DNA of 64,000 nucleotides from Nocardiopsis listeri NBRC 13360 (lineage in GTDB: Bacteria; Actinomycetota; Actinomycetes; Streptosporangiales; Streptosporangiaceae), in assembly GCF_001570765.1 (NCBI RefSeq), contig NZ_BCSH01000009.1:1-64000 (forward strand). Direction: 5' to 3'. Both the position numbers and the translations under genes were made by a program. Of this stretch, positions 51,287 through 59,344 are shown piece after piece. The notes beneath the pieces were generated by a model. It was not told the origin of the DNA and did not search any database. It worked only from the letters and a program-made list of their open reading frames with translations. Every line of letters begins with the position of its first letter. The stretch's first letter is position 1.

Positions 51287-54200
51287 GTGACCCGCTACGA
51301 TCCGCGCGAAAACTCCGAAACCGGGCCCGCGCCCGGTATGGACGGTCCGGTCTCCGAAGTACTCCTGCGCACCCGCAGATTCCTTCGCCCACAAGAAGTG
51401 TCCGAAGACCTTCGCACCGTCCACCGCGTCGGCGGCCGAGAAGCCGACGTCTTCTACCGGGACAGGTGGAGCCACGACAAGGTGGTGCGCTCCACCCACG
51501 GGGTGAACTGCACCGGATCCTGTTCCTGGAAGGTCTACGTCAAGGACGGGATCATCACCTGGGAGGGACAGCAGACCGACTACCCGTCGGTGGGCCCGGA
51601 CAGCCCCGAATACGAGCCCCGAGGCTGCCCGCGTGGCGCCGCGTTCTCCTGGTACACCTACTCGCCCACCCGCGTGCGCTACCCGTACGTGCGGGGCGTG
51701 CTGCTGGAGATGTACCGCGAGGCCCGCGAACGCCTCGGCGACCCCGTCCGGGCCTGGGCCGACATCGTCGAGGACCCCGAACGCGCCGCCCGCTACAAGC
51801 GCGCCCGCGGCAAGGGCGGGCTGGTGCGCGCGAGCTGGGAGGAGGCCCTGGAGATCGCGGCCGCCGCCCACGTGCACACCATCGCCGAACACGGTCCCGA
51901 CCGCGTCGCCGGCTTCTCCCCGATCCCGGCGATGTCGATGGTCTCCCAGGCGATCGGCTCCCGCTTCTACGGGCTCATCGGCGGCTCGATGCTCTCGTTC
52001 TACGACTTCTACGCCGACCTTCCCGTCGCCTCACCGCAGGTTTTCGGCGACCAGACCGACGTGCCCGAGTCCGGTGACTGGTGGAACGCCGGCTACCTCA
52101 TCATGTGGGGCTCCAACGTCCCGGTCACCCGCACCCCGGACGCCCACTGGATGGCCGAGGCCCGCTACCGGGGCCAGAAGGTCGTCGTGGTCTCCCCGGA
52201 CTACGCCGACAACACCAAGTTCGCCGACGAGTGGCTGGCCGCCCGACCCGGCAGCGACGGCGCCCTGGCCATGGCCATGGGGCACGTGGTGCTGCGCGAG
52301 TTCTTCGTGGAGCGCACCACCCCCTACTTCGACGACTACGTGCGTCGCTATACGGACCTGCCCTTCCTGGTGCGCCTGGAGGAGACCGACGACGGCCACC
52401 GCGCCGGCAAGTTCCTCACCGCCCACGACTTGGGCGAAGAGGGCGAGAACACCGCGTTCAAGACGGTCGTCCTGGACGAGACGACCGGAGAACCGGTGGT
52501 CCCCAACGGTTCGCTGGGCTTCCGCTACGGCGAGGAGGGCGAGGGCGAGTGGAACCTCGAACTCGGTGACACCACACCCGGACTCACCCTGTACGAAGGC
52601 CCGGACGGCGAGGCGGTCGAGGTCCACCTGGCCCGCTTCGACACCGAGGACGCCCCACCCTCACGCCGCGGCGTACCCGTGCGCCGGGTCGGCGGCCACC
52701 TGGTCACCACCGTCTACGACCTGCTGCTCGCCCAGTACGGCGTGGGCCGCGAGGGCCTGCCCGGCAGTTGGCCGACCGGCTACGACGACCCCGACGAGCC
52801 GGGCACCCCGGCCTGGCAGGAGACCTTCACCGGCGTCCCGGCCGCCCGCGCCGAGCGGATCGGCCGCGAGTTCGCCGCCAACGCCGATGAGTCCAAGGGC
52901 CGCTCCATGATCATCATGGGCGCCGGCACCAACCACTGGTTCCACTCCGACACCATCTACCGCACCTTCCTCACCCTGACCACGCTCACCGGATGCCAGG
53001 GCGTCAACGGCGGCGGCTGGGCGCACTACGTCGGCCAGGAGAAGACCCGCCCCCTCACCGGCTACAACCAGATGGCCTCGGCCGGGGACTGGTCGCGCCC
53101 GCCCCGCCAGATGGTGCAGACCGCGTTCTGGTACCTGCACAGCGACCAGTACCGCTACGACCGCTTCAGCGCCGACCAGGTCTCCTCTGGGCTGGGCAAG
53201 GGCCTGTTCAAGGGCATGAGCACCGCCGACGTCATCGCCCAGTCCGCGCGCATGGGTTGGATGCCCTCCTACCCGACCTTCGACCGCAATCCCCTGGACC
53301 TGGCCGAGGACGCGCGAGAGGCCGGACTCCCGATCACCGAGTACGTGCCGCGCGAGCTCAAGGAGGAGCGACTGCGCTTCGCCTGCGAGGACCCCGACGG
53401 GCCCAAGAACGCGCCCCGCGTCCTGACCGTGTGGCGGGCCAACCTGCTCGGCAGCTCCGCCAAGGGCAACGAGTACTTCCTCAAGCACCTGCTCGGCACC
53501 GACTCCTCACTACGGGCCGAAGAAGCGCCCCCGGGCCAACGCCCCCGGGACGTGGTCTGGCGAGAGGAGGCTCCCCAGGGCAAACTCGACCTCCTGCTGT
53601 CCCTGGACTTTCGGATGACCAGCACCACCGTCTTCTCCGACGTGGTGCTCCCGGCCGCCACCTGGTACGAGAAACACGACCTGAACTCCACCGACATGCA
53701 CCCGTTCGTGCACCCGTTCAACCCGGCCATCTCCCCGCCCTGGCAGGCCCGCACCGACTTCGACGCCTTCCACGGACTCGCCCACGCCTTCAGCGAACTG
53801 GCCGTCGACCACCTGGGCACGCGCCGCGACGTGGTCGCCGTGCCGCTGACACACGACACCCCCGACGCGATGGCCACGCCCAACGGCACCGTCCGCGACT
53901 GGAAGACAGGTGAGTGCGAACCCGTCCCGGGCGTGACCATGCCCAGGCTCGTGGAGGTCGAACGCGACTACACCGCGATCGCCGCCAAGCTCGGCGCACT
54001 GGGTCCGCTCGCGGACGAGCTCGGCGTGACCACCAAGGGCATCACCTACAACGTCGACAAGGAGATCGACCACCTCGGTCGGGTCAACGGCACCGTGCGC
54101 GGTGGTCCGGCCGACGGACGCCCCGCGCTCGAACGCGACTCCCAGATGTGCGAAGCGATCCTGGCGTTCTCGGGCACCACCAACGGACGCCTGGCCACCC

Positions 54201-54997
54201 AGGGCTTCCACACCCTGGAAAAGCGCGTGGGAACCGAGCTGGCCGACCTGTCCGCCGAGAGCGAGGGCAAACAGATCACCTTCGCCGACGTGCGGGTCGC
54301 ACCGGTGTCGGTACTCACCTCACCCGAATGGTCGGGCAGCGAGAGTGGTGGACGCAGGTACTCGCCCTTCACCATCAACGTCGAACGCAAGAAGCCCTGG
54401 CACACCCTCACCGGCCGCCAGCACTTCTTCCTCGACCACGACTGGATGACCGAGGCCGGCGAGAACCTGCCCGTGTTCCGCCCGCCCCTGAACATGCACC
54501 GGCTCTTCGAGGAACCCGAGGTCGGGGACAACGGCGAACTCGGCGTGACCGTGCGCTACCTGACCCCGCACAACAAGTGGTCCATCCACTCCGAGTACCA
54601 GGACAACCTGCTGATGCTCAGCCTCTCCCGCGGTGGTCCGGCCATCTGGATGAGCGGCGCCGACGCCGACAGGATCGGCGTGCGCGACAACGAATGGATC
54701 GAGGCGGTCAACCGCAACGGCGTGGTCGTGGCCCGCGCCATCGTCTCCCACCGCATGCCGGAGGGAACCGTGTACATGCACCACGCCCAGGACCGGCTCA
54801 TCGACGTACCCCGCGCCGAGACCTCCGGCAAACGCGGCGGCATCCACAACTCGATCACCCGGCTTCTGGTCAAGCCCACCCACCTCATCGGCGGCTACGC
54901 CCAGTTCAGCTACGCCTTCAACTACATCGGCCCCACCGGCAATCAGCGCGACGAGGTGACCGTCATCCGTCGACGCTCCCAAGAGGTGGAGTACTGA
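51287..54997 (+). CDS. narG: Respiratory nitrate reductase alpha subunit
   Basis: 1236 residues, full length. Reduces nitrate to nitrite at a molybdo-bis-MGD centre on the inner membrane face. The FS0 [4Fe-4S] ligands are visible: His71, Cys75, Cys79 in THGVNCTGSCSW and Cys114 in YEPRGCPRGA, with spacing identical to E. coli NarG. Also GIITWEGQQTDYP, QAIGSRFYGLIGGSMLSFYD (Mo-ligand Asp region), and the C-terminal molydopterin dinucleotide-binding domain (LTPHNKWSIHSEYQDN). GTG start after GGAGAGAGG. First gene of the nar operon. No frameshifts. Confidence 0.95.
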   Translation: MTRYDPRENSETGPAPGMDGPVSEVLLRTRRFLRPQEVSEDLRTVHRVGGREADVFYRDRWSHDKVVRSTHGVNCTGSCSWKVYVKDGIITWEGQQTDYPSVGPDSPEYEPRGCPRGAAFSWYTYSPTRVRYPYVRGVLLEMYREARERLGDPVRAWADIVEDPERAARYKRARGKGGLVRASWEEALEIAAAAHVHTIAEHGPDRVAGFSPIPAMSMVSQAIGSRFYGLIGGSMLSFYDFYADLPVASPQVFGDQTDVPESGDWWNAGYLIMWGSNVPVTRTPDAHWMAEARYRGQKVVVVSPDYADNTKFADEWLAARPGSDGALAMAMGHVVLREFFVERTTPYFDDYVRRYTDLPFLVRLEETDDGHRAGKFLTAHDLGEEGENTAFKTVVLDETTGEPVVPNGSLGFRYGEEGEGEWNLELGDTTPGLTLYEGPDGEAVEVHLARFDTEDAPPSRRGVPVRRVGGHLVTTVYDLLLAQYGVGREGLPGSWPTGYDDPDEPGTPAWQETFTGVPAARAERIGREFAANADESKGRSMIIMGAGTNHWFHSDTIYRTFLTLTTLTGCQGVNGGGWAHYVGQEKTRPLTGYNQMASAGDWSRPPRQMVQTAFWYLHSDQYRYDRFSADQVSSGLGKGLFKGMSTADVIAQSARMGWMPSYPTFDRNPLDLAEDAREAGLPITEYVPRELKEERLRFACEDPDGPKNAPRVLTVWRANLLGSSAKGNEYFLKHLLGTDSSLRAEEAPPGQRPRDVVWREEAPQGKLDLLLSLDFRMTSTTVFSDVVLPAATWYEKHDLNSTDMHPFVHPFNPAISPPWQARTDFDAFHGLAHAFSELAVDHLGTRRDVVAVPLTHDTPDAMATPNGTVRDWKTGECEPVPGVTMPRLVEVERDYTAIAAKLGALGPLADELGVTTKGITYNVDKEIDHLGRVNGTVRGGPADGRPALERDSQMCEAILAFSGTTNGRLATQGFHTLEKRVGTELADLSAESEGKQITFADVRVAPVSVLTSPEWSGSESGGRRYSPFTINVERKKPWHTLTGRQHFFLDHDWMTEAGENLPVFRPPLNMHRLFEEPEVGDNGELGVTVRYLTPHNKWSIHSEYQDNLLMLSLSRGGPAIWMSGADADRIGVRDNEWIEAVNRNGVVVARAIVSHRMPEGTVYMHHAQDRLIDVPRAETSGKRGGIHNSITRLLVKPTHLIGGYAQFSYAFNYIGPTGNQRDEVTVIRRRSQEVEY

Positions 54998-55028
54998 TGC
55001 GGTCGATCGGAACGGGGGAGGAGCACGA

Positions 55029-56591
55029 ATGAAGTTGATGGCCCAGATGGCCATGGTGATGAACCTCGACAAGTGCATCGGGTGCCACACCTGTTCGGTC
55101 ACCTGTAAACAGACCTGGACCAACCGTGCCGGCATGGAGTACGTGTGGTTCAACAACGTCGAGACCCGGCCCGGACAGGGCTACCCTCGCACCTACGAGG
55201 ACCAGGACAAGTGGAAGGGCGGCTGGGTCCGCAAACCCAACGGACGCCTGTCCCTGCGCTCGGGTGGACGGCTCAAGAACCTCACCACGATCTTCGCCAA
55301 CCCCACGATGCCCGGCATCGACGACTACTACGAGCCCTGGACCTACGACTACCAGACGCTCACCAACGCCCCGCTCCAGGAGCACACACCGGTCGCCCGG
55401 CCCAAGTCCCTCATCAGCGGCCGCGACATGGCGATCCGGTGGAGCGCCAACTGGGACGACAACCTCGCCGGCGGCCCCGAACTCGCCCAGAACGACCCCG
55501 TCCTGCGCAAGGTCTCCGACAAGGTCAAGCTCGAATTCGAGCAGTCCTTCATGTTCTACCTACCGCGCATCTGCGAACACTGCCTCAACCCCTCCTGCGC
55601 CGCCGCCTGCCCCGCCGGGGCGATCTACAAGCGCAGCGAGGACGGCATCGTGCTCGTGGACCAGGACACCTGCCGAGGCTGGCGCAAGTGCGTGACCGCC
55701 TGCCCCTACAAGAAGATCTACTTCAACCACCGCACCGGCAAGGCCGAGAAATGCACGTTCTGCTACCCCCGCATCGAGGTCGGCATGCCCACGGTGTGCG
55801 CCGAGACGTGCGTGTGACGACTGCGCTACCTGGGCCTGGTCTTCTACGACATGGACGCCGTCCTGCCCGCCGCCTCGGTGGAGGACGACCATGAACTCCT
55901 CCAGGCCCAGCGCGACCTGATCCTGGACCCCAACGACCCCGAGGTCGTCCGGGCCGCCGAACAGGAGGGCATCCCCCGCGACTGGATCGAAGCGGCCCAA
56001 CGCTCACCCGTCCACTCGCTCATCAACGAATACAAGGTGGCCCTGCCCCTGCACCCGGAATACCGCACCATGCCCATGGTCTGGTACATTCCACCGCTGT
56101 CCCCGGTCGTGGACGCCGTGTCCGAAACGGGCCAGGACGCCGAGGACCGCGACAACCTCTTCGCGGCCATCGAGAGCCTGCGCATCCCCATCGAATATCT
56201 GGCCGAACTCTTCACCGCCGGAGACACCGCACCCGTCACCGACTCACTGCGCCGCCTCGCCGCGATGCGTTCCTACATGCGCGACATCAACCTCGGACGG
56301 GAGACCGACGAACGCATTCCCCAAGCCGTGGGAATGGACGGCGAGAGCGTGTACGACATGTACCGGCTGCTCGCACTCGCCAAGTACGAGGACCGCTACG
56401 TCATCCCGCCCGCGCACACCGAACAGGCGCACTCCCTGGAGGCCTTCGCCACCGGATGCAGCCTGGACACCGAGGGCGGGCCCGGAATGGGCGGCCCCGG
56501 CGCCGGTGGACCGGACAAGGGCGGACCGCTCACCGGAGGCAGGGTCTCACTGCCCATGCCCTCGGTGCGCCGGTCGGGAGAGCGCACATGA
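55029..56591 (+). pseudogene. narH: Respiratory nitrate reductase beta subunit, interrupted by an in-frame TGA
   Basis: One frame of 521 codons encodes a full-length NarH, but codon 263 (55,815-55,817) is TGA. All four Fe-S motifs precede it: CIGCHTCSVTC (Cys16-26), CEHCLNPSCAAACP, CRGWRKCVTACP and CTFCYPRIEVGMPTVCAETC. The frame continues at once with RLRYLGLVFYDMD, the normal family sequence, where relatives have Gly-Arg; a single G-to-T change (GGA to TGA) explains it. The C-terminal 258 residues are intact and no other damage is seen. Leaky readthrough (TGA followed by C), reinitiation at ATG 55,851 or a base-call error are possible. NarH passes electrons from NarI to NarG. Confidence 0.9.
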
Positions 56592-57244
56592 GCCTGTTCA
56601 AGGCGCTCGAACGTCACCGCCTCACCGGCCGGCAACGCGCCCTGACCCACAGGATCGCCGCCCTGGTGTTGGCACACCCCGACGAGCGGCTCCTGGCAGA
56701 CCTGCCGATGCTGCGACAGGCCACCGAGGAACTGCCCGACCCACCGCGCGCGGACCTGCTCGGGGTGATCGACCGACTCGCCTCGACCCCGCCGCCCGAA
56801 CTCGCCGAAACCTACGTCGGCACCTTCGACCTGCACCGGCGGTCGTGCCTGCACCTGACCTACTACGCCCACGGGGACACCCGAAACCGCGGCGCAGCCC
56901 TGCTGTCGTTCTCCAACGCCTACCGCAGGGCCGGCTTCCTCCTCGACGAGGACGAACTCCCCGACCACCTGTGCGTGGTCCTGGAGTTCGCCGCCACGGT
57001 CGACCCCGCCGGCGGCACGCGCTTACTGAACCGGTACCGGGCCGGGCTGGAACTGCTGCACCTGGCCCTGCGCGACGCTGACTCCCTCTACACGGGCGCG
57101 GTCACGGCGATCAACGCCACCCTGCCGCCCAAGACCGACCGGATCGATGACAAGGTCGCCCGGCTCGTGGCCGAAGGGCCACCCGCCGAAGAAGTCGGTC
57201 TCGCCCCCTTCCCACCTCCGCGAACCAGGAGCGTGCACTCATGA
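56588..57244 (+). CDS. narJ: Nitrate reductase molybdenum-cofactor assembly chaperone
   Basis: 218 residues, all helical. NarJ-family segments are LVLAHPDERLLADLPMLRQA, ELAETYVGTFDLHRRSCLHL (the Y-V-FD motif), TYYAHGDTRNRGAALLSFSN and GFLLDEDELPDHLCVVLEFA. It binds apo-NarG for cofactor insertion and membrane targeting and is not part of the final enzyme. The ATG overlaps the narH stop (ATGA), and its own end overlaps the narI start, so the operon stays coupled despite the nonsense codon in narH. Confidence 0.92.
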   Translation: MSLFKALERHRLTGRQRALTHRIAALVLAHPDERLLADLPMLRQATEELPDPPRADLLGVIDRLASTPPPELAETYVGTFDLHRRSCLHLTYYAHGDTRNRGAALLSFSNAYRRAGFLLDEDELPDHLCVVLEFAATVDPAGGTRLLNRYRAGLELLHLALRDADSLYTGAVTAINATLPPKTDRIDDKVARLVAEGPPAEEVGLAPFPPPRTRSVHS

Positions 57245-57987
57245 ACACCGCACCCGAAACGGTGTTGTGGGTCATCGTCCCCTACGCCTGCGTGGCGGTC
57301 TTCCTCGTCGGCCACTACTGGCGCTACCGCTACGACAAGTTCGGCTGGACCACCCTGTCCACCCAGCTCTACGAGAGCCGACTGCTGCGCTGGGGCAGCC
57401 CCCTGTTCCACTTCGGCATGCTCGCCGTCATAGGCGGCCACGTCGTCGGCCTGCTCATCCCCAAGACGTGGACCGCGGCCGTGGGTGTCACCGACGAGCT
57501 CTACCACGTCATGGCCGTCGGTCTCGGCCTGGTCGCCGGGATCGCGGTGGTCGTGGGACTCACCCTGCTCATCCTGCGTCGACGCCTGGTCGGACCGGTC
57601 TTCCGGGCCACCAGCCGGATGGACAAGCTCATGTACGTGGGGCTCGGCCTGGTGATCGTCACCGGCATGGCCAACACCATCGTCGGCAACGTCATCGGCC
57701 ACTACGACTACCGGGAAGGGGTGTCGATCTGGTTCCGCGGGCTGTTCCTACTGGACCCGCACCCGTACCTGATGACCGCCGCGCCGCTCACCTTCCAAGC
57801 GCACACGCTCTGCGCCCTCGCGCTGTTCGCGCTGTGGCCGTTCACCCGACTGGTGCACGTGTTCAGCGCGCCGCTCGGCTACCTGTGGCGGCCCTACGTG
57901 CTGTACCGGTCACGGGACACACGGATGGGTGAGCGCCGTGGGCGCCGCGGTTGGGAGAACGTGGAGGACGGGAGCCGGACGCCATGA
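57241..57987 (+). CDS. narI: Nitrate reductase gamma subunit (cytochrome b)
   Basis: 248 residues with five predicted helices. Quinol oxidase subunit with two hemes b: axial His candidates are in SPLFHFGMLAVIGGHVVGLL (two His) and the last helix FTRLVHVFSAPLGYLWRPYV, with another in TFQAHTLCALALF. VGHYWRYRYDKFGWTT at the first cytoplasmic loop is family-typical. It anchors NarGH and passes electrons to NarH. ATG overlaps narJ; its stop overlaps narK. Confidence 0.93.
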   Translation: MNTAPETVLWVIVPYACVAVFLVGHYWRYRYDKFGWTTLSTQLYESRLLRWGSPLFHFGMLAVIGGHVVGLLIPKTWTAAVGVTDELYHVMAVGLGLVAGIAVVVGLTLLILRRRLVGPVFRATSRMDKLMYVGLGLVIVTGMANTIVGNVIGHYDYREGVSIWFRGLFLLDPHPYLMTAAPLTFQAHTLCALALFALWPFTRLVHVFSAPLGYLWRPYVLYRSRDTRMGERRGRRGWENVEDGSRTP

Positions 57988-59165
57988 ACAGCGGAGCCAG
58001 AACCAACCTCGTCCTGGCCACGGCGGCGTTCGCGCTCATGTTCTGGGCGTGGAACCTCATCGCGCCCCTGGCACCCGACTACGCCGCGCGCCTGGACCTG
58101 AGCCCCACCCAGACCTCCGTGCTCATCGCCTTCCCCGTGCTGATCGGGGCCGTGGGGCGGATCCCCGTCGGGGCCTTGACCGACCGCTACGGCGGCCGGG
58201 TGATGATGGCGGCGGTCGCCTTCGTCTCGGTGGTGCCGGTACTGCTGCTCGGCTTCGTCGGGGACTCCTACCCGATGCTGCTGGTGCTGGGATTCTGCCT
58301 CGGGATCGCGGGAACCTCCTTCGCCGTCGGTGTGCCGTTCGTCAGCCGCTGGCACTCCGCCGAGAAGAGAGGATTCGCCACAGGTGTGTTCGGCGCGGGT
58401 ATGGGCGGAACGGCGCTGTCGGCGTTCCTCACCCCCTACCTGGCCGGAACGATCGGACTACTGGGCACGCACGTGTTCATGGCCGTGGCGCTCGCGCTCA
58501 TGGGCGTGCTCGTACTGGTGGTGTGCCGCAACCCGCCCGGGTGGGAGCCCTCCACCGACCCGTTGACGCCGCGCCTGCGCGGCGCCCTCGGGCTGAAGGC
58601 GACCTGGCAGAACATCCTGCTGTACGCGGTGGCCTTCGGCGGGTTCGTGGCCTTTTCGACCTACCTGCCGACCCTGCTGCACAACGCCTACGGGTTCGCT
58701 CAGACCGAGGCGGGTATGCGCGCCGCCGGATTCGCCCTGGTGGCCGTCGTGGCCAGGCCTGCGGGTGGCATCCTCTCCGACCAGGTCGGCCCCGTGCGGG
58801 TGTGCATGGTGTCCTTCGTCGGGACCACGCTCATGGCGGGCGCGCTGGTCTTCCAGCCACCGGCGGAATTGGCCGCCGGGACGGTGTTCTTACTGATGGC
58901 GGCCTTCCTGGGGCTGGGCACCGGGGGCGTGTTCGCCCTGGTCGCGCAGCTGGTGGAACCGGCCCGGGTGGGTACCGTCACCGGGCTCGTGGGAGCCGCC
59001 GGTGGTCTGGGCGGGTACTTTCCACCGCTGGTCATGGGTGTGGTGTTCCAGGCTTCGGGAGCCTACACCTTCGGGTTCGTGTTGCTGGCGACGGTGGCGT
59101 TGGGGACGGCCGTCTACACCGGTGTGGCCTTCCGCGACCGCCCCAAGGTCGAGGCCGAGGCGTAG
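57984..59165 (+). CDS. narK: Nitrate/nitrite transporter (MFS, NarK type)
   Basis: 393 residues, twelve predicted helices. Nitrate/nitrite porter signatures: FWAWNLIAPLAPDYAARLDL, RIPVGALTDRYGGR (MFS loop) and the glycine-rich nitrate signature GIAGTSFAVGVPFVSRWHSA in helix 5, with a second Gly-rich stretch GAAGGLGGYFPPLVMG in helix 11. The two conserved Arg fall in GRIPVG and ARPAGGI. It imports nitrate and/or exports nitrite. ATG overlaps the narI stop. It ends the operon and is followed by a 17-bp hairpin. Confidence 0.92.
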   Translation: MNSGARTNLVLATAAFALMFWAWNLIAPLAPDYAARLDLSPTQTSVLIAFPVLIGAVGRIPVGALTDRYGGRVMMAAVAFVSVVPVLLLGFVGDSYPMLLVLGFCLGIAGTSFAVGVPFVSRWHSAEKRGFATGVFGAGMGGTALSAFLTPYLAGTIGLLGTHVFMAVALALMGVLVLVVCRNPPGWEPSTDPLTPRLRGALGLKATWQNILLYAVAFGGFVAFSTYLPTLLHNAYGFAQTEAGMRAAGFALVAVVARPAGGILSDQVGPVRVCMVSFVGTTLMAGALVFQPPAELAAGTVFLLMAAFLGLGTGGVFALVAQLVEPARVGTVTGLVGAAGGLGGYFPPLVMGVVFQASGAYTFGFVLLATVALGTAVYTGVAFRDRPKVEAEA

Positions 59166-59166
59166 C

Positions 59167-59210
59167 GGTCGTGGGGTGGTGGGTGGAGCCCCGCCCACCA
59201 CCCCACGACC
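59167..59210 (+). terminator. Strong hairpin ending the nar operon
   Basis: GGTCGTGGGGTGGTGGG and CCCACCACCCCACGACC pair perfectly over 17 bp, with a 10-nt loop. It begins 2 bases after the narK stop and separates the nar transcript from the CRISPR leader. Confidence 0.8.
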
Positions 59211-59344
59211 TGGACACGGAATCAGTGGTCTCCCTGAAGTGTGGTGTGCAAGCATGGGGGAGCGGCGGCATTGATCGGCCTGAACCCGGGTCGACTGGAA
59301 GGTAACGCGGGGGTAACGGCCCGCGTTGTCGCAGGTCGTTAACT
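59211..59344 (+). promoter_or_regulatory. CRISPR leader (putative)
   Basis: 134 bases between the narK terminator and the first repeat. This side is called the leader because repeats decay at the other end and the repeat reads in the usual I-E orientation (GT..CCCC-stem-GGGGAT..CCG). It contains GGTAACGCGGGGGTAACGGC with a repeated GGTAACG/GGTAAC, and ends in GTCGTTAACT. An array promoter should lie here. Confidence 0.6.

Noticed and set aside
55815-55817. TGA in narH as a selenocysteine codon
   Set aside because: The aligned residue in the family is Gly, not Cys, it is not a catalytic or cluster position, and no SECIS-like hairpin is obvious directly after it.
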